DNA from: Syntrophotaleaceae bacterium
Lineage (GTDB): Bacteria; Desulfobacterota; Desulfuromonadia; Desulfuromonadales; Syntrophotaleaceae
Reading direction: 5' to 3'
Length of the DNA stretch: 64,000 nucleotides
Assembly: GCA_041390365.1 (NCBI GenBank)
Contig: JAWKQB010000002.1
Coordinates: forward strand, 810,001-874,000
Shown here: one piece after another, positions 36,279 through 44,401 of the stretch
How the letters are laid out: each line of letters begins with the position of its first letter
Numbering within the stretch: position 1 is the first letter of the stretch
Made by a program: the position numbers and the translations under genes
Notes under the pieces: generated by a model
What the model was told of the DNA's origin: nothing
Seen by the model: the letters and a program-made list of their open reading frames with translations, nothing else
Database searches by the model: none

Positions 36279-36300
36279 AAACGAGAAGGAATGGGACGCA

Positions 36301-36320
36301 GATGAACGCTGATGAACGCT
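36301..36320 (+). repeat. Doubled 10-mer GATGAACGCT
   Basis: Two exact copies of GATGAACGCT preceded by the partial unit GACGCA. A fourth short-period intergenic repeat type, in the same gap. Confidence 0.75.
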
Positions 36321-36547
36321 TATAGGCCAGGAAAAAATGTGATGAGTCGTTACGTAGAAAAAGGTCATTCCCGAGACGGTTTTGGTCGGGAATCCAGTCT
36401 TTAAATACTTGAAAAAATGGACGCCCGATAGAATCACTCGGGCATGACGGGCTCTAGCTGATTCAAGATTTCGCAGGTTTTCACCAAAAGTTCCGGTCTT
36501 TTGGTTGATCCGCGTATACGAAGCATCAGATTTGATCCGCATCCAAT
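36321..36547 (+). repeat. Long direct repeat, left copy
   Basis: About 225 bp nearly identical to 37602-37822. It includes an inverted repeat core (CATTCCCGAGACGG with GGTCGGGAATCC) and a second pair around CCCGATAGAATCACTCGGGC. Together the two copies bracket the TPM lipoprotein gene in the same orientation. Confidence 0.85.
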
Positions 36548-36588
36548 GATGGTTTTCCAGATTTCCCTTGTTTGACGGGGGTGGAGAA

Positions 36589-37581
36589 ATGAAATTTCTA
36601 TTCAAGGTGGGACTTGTTCTGCTTTTCCTATTGCTGCCGGCCGCCTGTCAAAATCGCCCGGATGCGGGAGTCGAGGATCGGGCCGGGTTGCTGTCCGGAG
36701 GGGAGCTGCGCAGGCTGGAGGATTTTCGAGAGCACCTGCTTCGGCATCTGGATATCGAGCTCAAGGTGCTGGTGCTGGACGAGAGTCCGGTGGATTTCGA
36801 CCGAGAGGCTGTGAAGCTGTTCGATGACTATGGTCTCGGCCTTCGCACCCGGGCGGCACGGGGGGTGCTGCTGGTCATCGATCCGGAGGGGGGGCAGGTG
36901 CGGATGGAGATCGGGTACGACCTTGAAGGGATTTTCCCCGATGGTTTCGTCGGCTATATCGAAGACCGGCAGATGACGCCCTTTTTTCAGCTGGGTCGCG
37001 TTACGAATGGCATCGAGGCGACCGTGGAATTGCTGGTCGGCCGGGCGCTGGGCGAAATCAAAGTGGAGGAACTGGTCGGAACGGAGCCGGTTCGACCCCT
37101 GAAGCATCTGTCCGGCGGCGGTGGAGCACGCGTCGCCGTAGAGATCGGAAGAGGCGCCCCTCAAAAGGGCCGGGTGGCCGACCGCTCGGCATTTGGCGCC
37201 GGGACCACTCCCCTGGAAACCCTGCAAACCTACCTGAAGGTGCTGGAAGGTCATGTCAAGGACCCGGATCTTGGCATCTATACCCCTGAAACCCGGAAAT
37301 TCTTCCGCAACTGGCTGGTAACCGACGCCCAGCAGGATAATGAACTGCGGGAACTGGTGGAAGTGATGGAACTCGGAACGACCCGCATATCAGGTAACTT
37401 GGCCGCCATTCGCTTTCCCACTGAGCGGAAAAAGGTTTCACCCTACCTTTTCCGACAGGGGCAAGAGGGCTGGATGCTCGATTTCGCCGCCATGAGCCGA
37501 TTGATCGGCTTCGATCAGAACAATCAGTGGTTTTTTCGCAATCGGGAGCATGCATATCAGGCAGTAACGGAAAATCCGTGA
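36589..37581 (+). CDS. TPM-domain lipoprotein
   Basis: Start at the ATG of 36589 (GGTGGAG upstream) gives 330 residues. The N-terminus is a lipoprotein signal with lipobox LPAAC. Residues about 25 to 155 match the TPM (YgcG/TPM phosphatase) domain: LSGGELRRLEDFREHLLRHL, LVLDESPVDFD, ARGVLLVIDPEGGQVRMEIGYDLEGIFPDG, and a helix after DRQMTPFF. The remaining half (about 200-330) is not recognised. TPM domains occur in photosystem II repair and in many uncharacterised envelope proteins. The gene lies alone between two copies of a roughly 225-bp direct repeat, so it may have moved or duplicated as a cassette. The stop CCG TGA is at the edge of a heptamer tract. Confidence 0.8.
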   Translation: MKFLFKVGLVLLFLLLPAACQNRPDAGVEDRAGLLSGGELRRLEDFREHLLRHLDIELKVLVLDESPVDFDREAVKLFDDYGLGLRTRAARGVLLVIDPEGGQVRMEIGYDLEGIFPDGFVGYIEDRQMTPFFQLGRVTNGIEATVELLVGRALGEIKVEELVGTEPVRPLKHLSGGGGARVAVEIGRGAPQKGRVADRSAFGAGTTPLETLQTYLKVLEGHVKDPDLGIYTPETRKFFRNWLVTDAQQDNELRELVEVMELGTTRISGNLAAIRFPTERKKVSPYLFRQGQEGWMLDFAAMSRLIGFDQNNQWFFRNREHAYQAVTENP

Positions 37582-37596
37582 GGGGTGAGGGGTAAG
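37577..37596 (+). repeat. Heptamer tract H5 at the TPM lipoprotein stop
   Basis: CGTGAGGGGTGAGGGGTAAG: nearly three units starting with CGTGA, whose TGA ends the upstream gene. Confidence 0.8.
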
Positions 37597-37601
37597 ATCA
37601 T

Positions 37602-37822
37602 GATAGGGCCAGGTAAAACTGATGGTCGTGAAAAATGTCACTCCCGAGGCGGTTTTGATCAGGAATCCAGTCTTTAAGTACTTAAAAAAATGGACGCCCG
37701 ATAGAATCACTCGGGCATGACGGGCTCTAGCTGATTCAAGATTTCGCAGGTTTTCACCAAAAGTTACGGTATTTTGGATGATCCGCGTTATGCGAAGCAT
37801 CAGATTTGATCCACGTCCAATT
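37602..37822 (+). repeat. Long direct repeat, right copy
   Basis: Second copy of 36321-36547 in the same orientation, differing at scattered single bases. The stretch from TGGACGCCCGATAG through CACCAAAAGTT is essentially unchanged between the two. Confidence 0.85.
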
Positions 37823-37848
37823 TGGGGGTTTCAAGTTTTTATTAAAGG

Positions 37849-38436
37849 ATGAAAGCAACTGTGGACCTTTTGACCCTGCTCGGTATCGCCCTGGCTTTGG
37901 CGATGGATGCTTTCGCCGTCGCGCTTGGCGTTGGCCTGGCGGTATCGCCGCTGACCGGCCGCCACCTTTTTCGACTCGGCTGGCACTTCGGCCTCTTCCA
38001 GGCCATGATGCCCGTCATCGGTTGGCTCGCCGGGGTCACGCTGCAACAGTACATAGAGGCATTTGACCACTGGCTTGCCCTGGGACTGCTGGGTTTTGTC
38101 GGCGGGAAGATGATTTACGAGGCCTTTCACGAAACCGACGAACCGAAACGCGCCGGAGATCCGACCCGTGGCATGAGCCTGGTCGTTCTCTCGCTGGCAA
38201 CCAGCATCGATGCCCTGGCCGTAGGTCTATCGCTTGGCGTCCTGGGGGTTTCGATCTGGTTCCCTGCCGCCATCATCGGTCTGGTGGCCGGTGTTCTGAC
38301 CCTGGTCGGCATGCTTTTGGGTCAACGGGCCGGTTCCCTCCTGGGCAAACGCGTCGAAGTTTTGGGCGGCCTCATCCTCATCGGTATCGGCATACGGATC
38401 GTGCTCGAGCACACCCTGGGTATTTCCATCCCGTGA
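37849..38436 (+). CDS. mntP: Manganese efflux pump MntP
   Basis: This 195-residue membrane protein has about six helices, matching the MntP (YebN) family. Two symmetrical motifs carry the acidic residues of the metal path: ALAMDAFAVALGVG near the N-terminus and ATSIDALAVGLSLG near residue 118. It exports Mn(II) across the inner membrane. No yybP-ykoY riboswitch was recognised upstream; the space is taken by the long direct repeat. A GTG at 37861 is an alternative start with slightly better spacing from AAAGG. Confidence 0.93.
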   Translation: MKATVDLLTLLGIALALAMDAFAVALGVGLAVSPLTGRHLFRLGWHFGLFQAMMPVIGWLAGVTLQQYIEAFDHWLALGLLGFVGGKMIYEAFHETDEPKRAGDPTRGMSLVVLSLATSIDALAVGLSLGVLGVSIWFPAAIIGLVAGVLTLVGMLLGQRAGSLLGKRVEVLGGLILIGIGIRIVLEHTLGISIP

Positions 38437-38455
38437 ACCAGTTGAAATGGCTTTT

Positions 38456-38486
38456 ACCCCTCTCTCCTCACTCCTCACTCCTCACC
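38456..38486 (+). repeat. Heptamer tract H6 (right-arm orientation)
   Basis: Units read CTCCTCA/CTCCTCACC, that is, the reverse complement of the GTGAGG tracts. It lies between mntP and the DsbC-like gene and has no left arm immediately beside it. Confidence 0.8.
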
Positions 38487-38565
38487 TTCAAGGACACTTG
38501 CCAAAATTCCGTCTCCGGTATAGCATGTTCATCGTTTCGACCCTAATGAACAGAAAGGATCGCGC

Positions 38566-39360
38566 ATGAAAAGTTTGCTTTTCGGGGTGCTGCTGGCGCT
38601 GGTTGCCGTCTCTGCACAGGCATTTCCCAAGGAGAACTGCGGGGAGCAGACCTGCACCGACTGTCATAGTCTTTCCAGGCAGGAGGCCGGTTTTCTGCTT
38701 GGTGAGCAGGCCGAGAAGATACTGAATGTCGAGTTGTCGGACATGCCGGGCGTCTGGGTGGTGGAAATCGAGAAGCAGGGGCAGAAGTATCCCGTCTATA
38801 TCGATTTCACCAAAACCCATCTGATGCGCGGCGAAATGATCCGGCTGAAGGATGGCAAGAATCTGACCACCCTGCGCAATGCTGCTCTCAACCGGGTCGA
38901 TGTCTCCCGCATCCCCCTGGAGGACGCCCTGATCATCGGCCGGCCCAAGGCCCCGACCCGGGTGATTGTTTTCACCGACCCGCAGTGCAATTTCTGCGGC
39001 AAACTGCACTACGAAATGAAGAAAGTGGTTCAGGCCGATCCGGACATCGCCTTTTTCATCAAGCTTTTCCCTTTGAACATCCATCCGGATGCCTACATGA
39101 TCGCCAAAACCATTCTCTGCAATCGATCCATGACCATGCTCGAGGACAGCCTTGCCGGGCGGCCCGTTCCTCCCCCTCTGTGCCGGGCTGAAGAGGTGGA
39201 TGAAACCCTGAGGCTGGGTCGGGACCTGGGCATCCGTTCGACGCCGACCCTGATCCTGCCCGACGGCCGTCTTTTTGCAGGATTCAAGCCGGCAGAGGCC
39301 CTGCTGGAGTTGCTCGATTCCAAGGCAACTCTTCCCTCCGTTTCGGCCTCAAAACCATAA
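38566..39360 (+). CDS. DsbC-like periplasmic thioredoxin-fold protein with a haem c motif
   Basis: This 264-residue protein has a signal peptide ending near AQA. Just after it comes CTDCH (residues 30-34), a c-type haem attachment motif, with another cysteine at 25. Residues about 120 to 250 form a thioredoxin-like domain of the DsbC/DsbG type: VFTDPQCNFCGKLHYEM with the active site CNFC (141-144), FPLNIHPDAY, and the cis-Pro loop STPTLILPDGRLF. It probably isomerises or reduces disulfides in the periplasm. The haem motif hints at haem binding or a role in cytochrome c maturation. The dimerisation domain of classic DsbC is replaced by a short lipid-transport-like middle region. Haem attachment is unproved. 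Confidence 0.82.
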   Translation: MKSLLFGVLLALVAVSAQAFPKENCGEQTCTDCHSLSRQEAGFLLGEQAEKILNVELSDMPGVWVVEIEKQGQKYPVYIDFTKTHLMRGEMIRLKDGKNLTTLRNAALNRVDVSRIPLEDALIIGRPKAPTRVIVFTDPQCNFCGKLHYEMKKVVQADPDIAFFIKLFPLNIHPDAYMIAKTILCNRSMTMLEDSLAGRPVPPPLCRAEEVDETLRLGRDLGIRSTPTLILPDGRLFAGFKPAEALLELLDSKATLPSVSASKP

Positions 39361-39429
39361 TGGCTTGCTTTGGCGCAGCGTTTTTGCTAGAAATGGCCTT
39401 TCACATTAATTGACAAGGGAGGCGTTAAC

Positions 39430-40197
39430 ATGGGTCTTATGACAGGAAAAAAGGGCATTATCTTCGGCGTTGCCAACGATATGAGCATCGCCTGGGGGAT
39501 AGCCCAGCAATTGAAGGACGCTGGTGCCACCCTCGGATTTACTTATCTGAACGAAGCTCTTGAAAAGCGGGTTCGCCCCCTGGCGGAAAGTTTGGATGCG
39601 GAACTGATCCTTCCCTGCGATCTGGCTAAGGACGAGGATATCGACGCCGTCTTCCAAGAGGTCGAAAAGGCCTGGGGCAGTCTCGATTTCGTGGTCCATG
39701 CCGTTGCTTTCGCCAACCGGGAGGACCTCAAAAACCCCTTCAGTCAGACCAGCCGCGACAATTTCCTGCTGGCCTTGGACATCAGTGCCTATACCCTTGT
39801 TGCGGTGACAAGAGGAGCGGCTCCGCTGATGAAAAACGGCGGCTCAATCGTCACCATGACCTATCTCGGAGCCCAGCGGGCGGTGCCCAACTACAATGTC
39901 ATGGGAGTGGCCAAAGCAGCTCTTGAGGCGTCCACCCGGTATCTTGCAGCTGAACTGGGGGAGAAGGGCATCCGGATCAACGCCATCTCCGCAGGGCCCA
40001 TCAAGACGTTGGCCGCCTCCGCCGTCGGCCAGTTCAAGGAAAAACTGCGGGTTATGGACGAGCGCGCCCCCCTGCGCCGGACGGTGACCCAGAACGAGGT
40101 CGGCAAGTCCGCCCTCTATCTGCTGTCCGATCTTTCCAGCGGAGTAACCGGAGAGACTCACTTTGTCGATGCCGGCTTCAATTTCGTTGTCGGTTGA
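39430..40197 (+). CDS. fabI: Enoyl-[acyl-carrier-protein] reductase [NADH]
   Basis: This 255-residue SDR of the FabI type has an N-terminus GLMTGKKGIIFGVANDMSIAWGIA carrying the modified dinucleotide motif unique to FabI. The catalytic Tyr and Lys are in PNYNVMGVAKAALEAS (Tyr near 155, Lys eight residues later). INAISAGPIKTLAASA and the C-terminal GVTGETHFVDAGF are also standard. It reduces the enoyl-ACP double bond in the last step of fatty acid elongation, in the cytoplasm. AGGGAGG lies five bases before the ATG. An intrinsic terminator follows at 40238. Confidence 0.96.
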   Translation: MGLMTGKKGIIFGVANDMSIAWGIAQQLKDAGATLGFTYLNEALEKRVRPLAESLDAELILPCDLAKDEDIDAVFQEVEKAWGSLDFVVHAVAFANREDLKNPFSQTSRDNFLLALDISAYTLVAVTRGAAPLMKNGGSIVTMTYLGAQRAVPNYNVMGVAKAALEASTRYLAAELGEKGIRINAISAGPIKTLAASAVGQFKEKLRVMDERAPLRRTVTQNEVGKSALYLLSDLSSGVTGETHFVDAGFNFVVG

Positions 40198-40237
40198 AAA
40201 AGGTTTTTTCGGAAGTGCGCACCGTTATCTGAATAAC

Positions 40238-40267
40238 AAAAAAAGGGCCCACCGGGCCCTTTTTTTG
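40238..40267 (+). terminator. Intrinsic terminator after fabI
   Basis: A 13-bp stem (AAAAAAAGGGCCC with GGGCCCTTTTTTT) and a 3-nt loop; the right arm merges into the T-run. Symmetric, so potentially bidirectional. Confidence 0.9.
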
Positions 40268-40304
40268 TCGGTAACGCCAGGGCGTCAGGAAAAGAAAACT
40301 TTTT

Positions 40305-40391
40305 TCGTTGTCAGTGGAGCGATAGCGAAACGGTTGTCGTAATCGTAATCGTAATCGATAATTTTAAAGCCGACGACGATTACGACAACGA
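40305..40391 (+). repeat. Hexamer palindrome element, copy 6
   Basis: Plus orientation: head TCGTTGTCAGTGGAGCGATA, three TAATCG units, and tail CGACGACGATTACGACAACG. It lies between the fabI terminator and hflX. Confidence 0.8.
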
Positions 40392-40436
40392 TCGGTTCTT
40401 ATTATTGTGAGTTGGTGTGATGCGTAGGGTGCAACC

Positions 40437-42065
40437 GTGATACATGGCAATTTGACCGGATTGAAATCGAGCGAGATCCGTGCACTCGAGCGGATCTACC
40501 GGCGCCGGGTTCCTCCCGAACGGGTGGTCACCTCGGAACTGGCCCGCTACCTCACTGAACTGTCTGAGGAGATCCGCCGCCAGATCGGCCTGATCATCGA
40601 TCGGGGCGGCACAGTTCTCTACGTCATTGTCGGCGACGACCGCGAAATCGTCATTCCCGATCTGTCCGACTACGGATTGGGGCGGAGCGGGCTGCGGGGC
40701 CTGCGCTGCGTGCACACCCATCTGCGGGGCGAGCCCCTGACCGATGACGACATCACCGACCTGGCGCTGCTGCGTCTCGACCTGATGGTGGCCATCGCCG
40801 TCGGCGACCAGGGGTTGCCCGGACCGATCAGCTACGGGCATATCCTTCCTCCCAATCCCGCCGGAAAAAGGGTTGAAGTTCTCCAGTCTCCCTCCATCTA
40901 TGATCTAGACCTCGATCTCTCGATGTTCCTGCGGGGGCTGGAAACCGAGCTCGAAGAAAAGATGGGAGAGACCGTCGATCTGTCCGATACACGGGAAAAG
41001 GCGATCCTCATTTCCGTCAGCACTGATTCCCGGATGGAAATCGAGGATTCCCTGGATGAACTGGTCGAGCTTGCCCGCACAGCCGACGTCCTGGTGCTGG
41101 ATCGTTTCGTTCAGCGGCCACGGCAGATCAATCCCAAATTCCTGATGGGGGAAGGCAAGGCCAAGGAGGTGGTCATTCAGGCGCTGCAGCTGGGTGCCAC
41201 CCTGCTGATTTTCGACCAGGATCTGTCCCCGGGCCAGGTCCGGGCCATTTCGGGACTGACCGATCTCAAGGTCATCGATCGCAGCCAGCTCATTCTCGAT
41301 ATCTTCGCACGCCGGGCTCATACCCGGGACGGCAAGGTGCAGGTGGAACTGGCGCAGCTCAAGTATATTCTCCCCCGTCTCACCGGGCGGGGCGTCGCCT
41401 TTTCCCGACTGATGGGCGGCATCGGCGGGCGCGGACCGGGTGAAACCAAACTGGAGATCGACCGGCGCCGGATCCGCGACCGCATCAACCGGCTTGAAAA
41501 CGAACTCAAGGCGCTTTCCAAAGGGCGGCTGCAGCGCCGCCAGCGCCGGATTCGGGCCGGGGTTCCTATCGTTTCCATCGTCGGCTATACCAATGCGGGA
41601 AAATCCACCCTGCTCAATGCCCTGACCCAGAGCGATGTTTTTACCGAGGATCTGCTCTTCGCCACCCTGGATACCGCCACCCGGCGGCTGCGATTTCCGC
41701 AGGAGCGGGAAGTGATCATCACCGATACCGTCGGTTTCATCCGCAAATTGCCGAAAAGCCTGCTGGGTGCTTTCAAAGCCACCCTTGAGGAGCTCGAGGA
41801 CGCGGACCTTCTGCTGCATGTCGTCGATCTTTCCAACCCACGTTTTGAAGAACAGATTGCGGCGGTGGAGCGAATCTTGCTTGAGCTGGAACTGGGACGC
41901 GTACCCCGGTTGCTGGTTTTCAACAAAATCGATCTGGTGCCCGACGCAGAGGTTGGCCCAATGTGCCGGCGATTCGATGCCATCCCGATCAGCGCCAGGA
42001 ACCGCCGCAGCTTCGATCCTCTGCTCGAAAAACTGGAGCAGCGATTCTGGCCGGATGAAGGGTAA
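40437..42065 (+). CDS. hflX: GTPase HflX
   Basis: This 542-residue ribosome-associated GTPase has a GTG start. The HflX N-domain contains GGRGPGETKLEIDRRRI before a basic helix. The G domain shows G1 GYTNAGKSTLLNAL (near 383), the FATLDTATRRL switch I, G3 DTVGFIRKLP and G4 NKIDLV. HflX splits stalled or stressed 70S ribosomes. It is longer than E. coli HflX (about 426) because of a roughly 110-residue N-terminal extension containing VVTSELARYL and DLMVAIAVGD, a form common in this bacterial group. It ends GTAAGTGG in another short heptamer-like tract. Confidence 0.95.
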   Translation: MIHGNLTGLKSSEIRALERIYRRRVPPERVVTSELARYLTELSEEIRRQIGLIIDRGGTVLYVIVGDDREIVIPDLSDYGLGRSGLRGLRCVHTHLRGEPLTDDDITDLALLRLDLMVAIAVGDQGLPGPISYGHILPPNPAGKRVEVLQSPSIYDLDLDLSMFLRGLETELEEKMGETVDLSDTREKAILISVSTDSRMEIEDSLDELVELARTADVLVLDRFVQRPRQINPKFLMGEGKAKEVVIQALQLGATLLIFDQDLSPGQVRAISGLTDLKVIDRSQLILDIFARRAHTRDGKVQVELAQLKYILPRLTGRGVAFSRLMGGIGGRGPGETKLEIDRRRIRDRINRLENELKALSKGRLQRRQRRIRAGVPIVSIVGYTNAGKSTLLNALTQSDVFTEDLLFATLDTATRRLRFPQEREVIITDTVGFIRKLPKSLLGAFKATLEELEDADLLLHVVDLSNPRFEEQIAAVERILLELELGRVPRLLVFNKIDLVPDAEVGPMCRRFDAIPISARNRRSFDPLLEKLEQRFWPDEG

Positions 42066-42082
42066 GTGGTAAGTGACAAGTG
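42061..42082 (+). repeat. Heptamer tract H7a (TAAGTGR) at the hflX stop
   Basis: TAAGTGG TAAGTGA CAAGTGA: 7-bp period, a variant of the GTGAGGR family. Its first TAA is the hflX stop codon. Confidence 0.7.
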
Positions 42083-42136
42083 AAAAACTCTGCAATGCTA
42101 TGAAATACAGCACTGGTTTTCTTTTTGATCAGTTTT

Positions 42137-42170
42137 CTCCTCACTCATCACCGATTACTGATTACTGATT
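42137..42170 (+). repeat. Heptamer tract H7b (right side of the hflX gap)
   Basis: CTCCTCACTCATCACC followed by GATTACT GATTACT GATT, again with a 7-bp period. It lies just upstream of the ribosome site of the transglycosylase gene. Confidence 0.7.
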
Positions 42171-42189
42171 TGATTTCAGGAGGCTTATT

Positions 42190-44145
42190 TTGTCCAGATA
42201 TCTGATGTGTCTGCTTCTGGTGCTATTAGCCGGGTGCGTAACAGGAGACCGAGGTGGTTTTAGCAGTTCAAACGGTTTTTTGGAGGCGCCGGGTGACGAA
42301 AATGGTTCCATCGACCCGTTCGGTGAAGACCTTGCAGAGGAAGACCTGGTTGGAGAAGATACGGCACTGCTGGATCCGCTGACCCGCGAGGACATGGACC
42401 TTTTGTCCGGGGAGGATCAGGCCCCGCCGGAGGACGAGGGGGAGACGGCTGTGGAGGAAGGTACCTCCTTCGATCTGCCGGTCGTCAAGAATGCAAAGGT
42501 CCGTTATTTTCTAGATTATTTCACCGGTACCGCACGCAATGCCGTTCATCGCTGGCTGGAACGTTCGACCCGGTACCTGCCCATGATGCGGGAGGTGTTC
42601 GCCGAAGAAGGGCTGCCCCTCGACCTGACCTATCTGGCCATGATTGAATCCGGTTTCAACAGCCGGGCTGTCAGTCGAGCCAAAGCCGTAGGGCCATGGC
42701 AGTTCATGGAGGGCACCGGCCGTATGTATGGGCTGGAAAACGACTGGTGGCACGATGAGAGACGTGATCCTTACAAGGCGACCCGTGCCGCTGCCCGCCA
42801 TCTCAGAGACCTGTATAATCGGTACGAAGACTGGTACCTGGCCATTGCCGCCTACAATGCCGGAGCGGGCCGGGTGGATCGCGCTATCGTGAAAGCCGGT
42901 ACACGGGATTTCTGGGAAATAAGTCATGGCAGTTTTCTTGCCAAGGAGACGCAGCACTACCTGCCCAAGTTGATGGCAGCCATTCTCATCAGCAAAAATC
43001 CGGAAAAATACGGTTTTAACGACCTCAATTACCAGCCTGCCCTGGCCACCGACGTTGTTGAACTGCCCAGCTCGACCGATCTCGAAATTATTGCCCGTCT
43101 GGTCGAAGTAACGGAGGAGGAGGTCCGTGATCTGAATCCAGAACTCAAACGCTGGTGCACCCCTCCCAACAAAAAAGGGTATCCGGTCCGCCTTCCCTCC
43201 GGAACCGCAGAATCCTTCAAGCGTCAGTATGCGGAAATCAGTCCCTCCCAGCGGGCCAATTTCCAGCAGCACCGCGTGCGCTCCGGCGATACCCTTACGG
43301 GCCTGGCACGCCGTTACGGCATCACAACCAAGGATATCGTCCGGTTAAACAACATACGCAATCCAAGGGCCCTCAGGGTCGGTCAGGACCTTATCCTGCC
43401 GATGCAGGCCGGTGCTGCCCTGGCTTCCATCTACATGGACAGTGTCCCTTCAAGCAAACCGAGTTCTTACAAAGTGCGAAACGGGGATAACCTGTGGTCG
43501 ATCTCCCGGCGTCTTGGAGTCACGACCAAGCAGCTGTGTGACTGGAACGACCTGCGATCAAAAGCAGTACTGCGTCCCGGCCAGGTTCTGAAAGTACATG
43601 GTTCCAACCGGCATGTCGCGGCCAAAAGTGCACAGAGTTCATACAAAGTCCGCAACGGCGACAACCTCTGGGTCATTTCCCGGCGTTTTGGCATGTCCAC
43701 ATCCCAGTTGTGCTCCCTGAACGGCCTGGGGGCGAACGATATTCTGAAACCGGGGCAGGTCCTGAAAGTCTCCGGGAAGGCATCGGGAAGGGATGTCTCA
43801 TCCAGCCAGAGCATCTATCAAGTGGCGAATGGCGACAATCTCTGGACGATTTCACAACGTCTCGGGGTTTCCACCAGTCAGCTGTGCGAATGGAACGGCC
43901 TGCAGAAAAACGATATTCTGAAGCCCGGCCAGGTGCTGCAAATCAGAGAAGTCGGTCTGCAGAGTTCAGTCGGCACCAAGAAGGTGGTCTACCAGGTCCG
44001 CCCCGGCGACACTGTATGGGAGATTGGACGGAGGTACGATCTCAAGGCCAGGGATATCATGGACTGGAATAACCTGAACCACAGTCACGTCATCCAACCC
44101 GGCGATCAGCTGACCCTGCTGCTGGAGGAGGAGCAGAAGGGTTAA
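42190..44145 (+). CDS. Membrane-bound lytic transglycosylase with five LysM domains (MltD type)
   Basis: The TTG at 42190 follows AGGAGG by six bases and gives 651 residues. A lipoprotein signal ends in LLAGC. After an acidic linker comes the SLT domain (about 115-270) with catalytic Glu near 153 in AMIESGFN, AVGPWQFMEGTG and IAAYNAGAGRVDRA. Five LysM modules occupy about 360 to 650, each with a GDNLWxISRR or GDTL core and a PGQxL end; the three central ones are very similar. It cleaves peptidoglycan glycan strands with anhydro-muramic acid formation at the outer membrane inner leaflet. E. coli MltD has only two LysM modules. Confidence 0.92.
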   Translation: MSRYLMCLLLVLLAGCVTGDRGGFSSSNGFLEAPGDENGSIDPFGEDLAEEDLVGEDTALLDPLTREDMDLLSGEDQAPPEDEGETAVEEGTSFDLPVVKNAKVRYFLDYFTGTARNAVHRWLERSTRYLPMMREVFAEEGLPLDLTYLAMIESGFNSRAVSRAKAVGPWQFMEGTGRMYGLENDWWHDERRDPYKATRAAARHLRDLYNRYEDWYLAIAAYNAGAGRVDRAIVKAGTRDFWEISHGSFLAKETQHYLPKLMAAILISKNPEKYGFNDLNYQPALATDVVELPSSTDLEIIARLVEVTEEEVRDLNPELKRWCTPPNKKGYPVRLPSGTAESFKRQYAEISPSQRANFQQHRVRSGDTLTGLARRYGITTKDIVRLNNIRNPRALRVGQDLILPMQAGAALASIYMDSVPSSKPSSYKVRNGDNLWSISRRLGVTTKQLCDWNDLRSKAVLRPGQVLKVHGSNRHVAAKSAQSSYKVRNGDNLWVISRRFGMSTSQLCSLNGLGANDILKPGQVLKVSGKASGRDVSSSQSIYQVANGDNLWTISQRLGVSTSQLCEWNGLQKNDILKPGQVLQIREVGLQSSVGTKKVVYQVRPGDTVWEIGRRYDLKARDIMDWNNLNHSHVIQPGDQLTLLLEEEQKG

Positions 44146-44209
44146 AAGTCCGTATTTCGTGACCCGTAACGGTTGATCGGTAAAGTCAACAAATTTCAGA
44201 GCACACGCT

Positions 44210-44256
44210 AAAACGAAAGGAGTAAGGGGTTCCCCCCTTACTCCTTTCGTTTTACG
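44210..44256 (+). terminator. Intrinsic terminator after the transglycosylase gene
   Basis: A perfect 20-bp stem starts AAAACGAAAGGAGTAAGGGG with a 4-nt loop and its exact complement, then TTTTA. The inner part GGAGTAAGGGG has the heptamer-repeat look, so the hairpin may derive from a repeat pair. Symmetric and so possibly bidirectional. Confidence 0.85.
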
Positions 44257-44401
44257 CTTCACATGTCCCCTTCTTTTCCCTTTTGACTTTCCGCAGCTTG
44301 ATTTGCTAAACTTCCCCTTTCCAGTAACCGTACATTATGCGCCTTTCCGGAACTGCTGCCGGGGCCCCTTCCTGCTGTCTCCCGAAATAAGGATCTGTCT
44401 C

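Larger units (their letters stand above)
36155..36588 (+). other. 434-bp repeat-packed intergenic region
   Basis: This gap holds four repeat types in a row: a heptamer tract, a hexamer element, a doubled 10-mer and the first long direct repeat. No gene was found. Confidence 0.75.

Noticed and set aside
43460..43965. Repeated DNA similar to a direct-repeat array in the transglycosylase gene
   Set aside because: It is the coding sequence of three similar LysM modules, not a CRISPR or mobile repeat.
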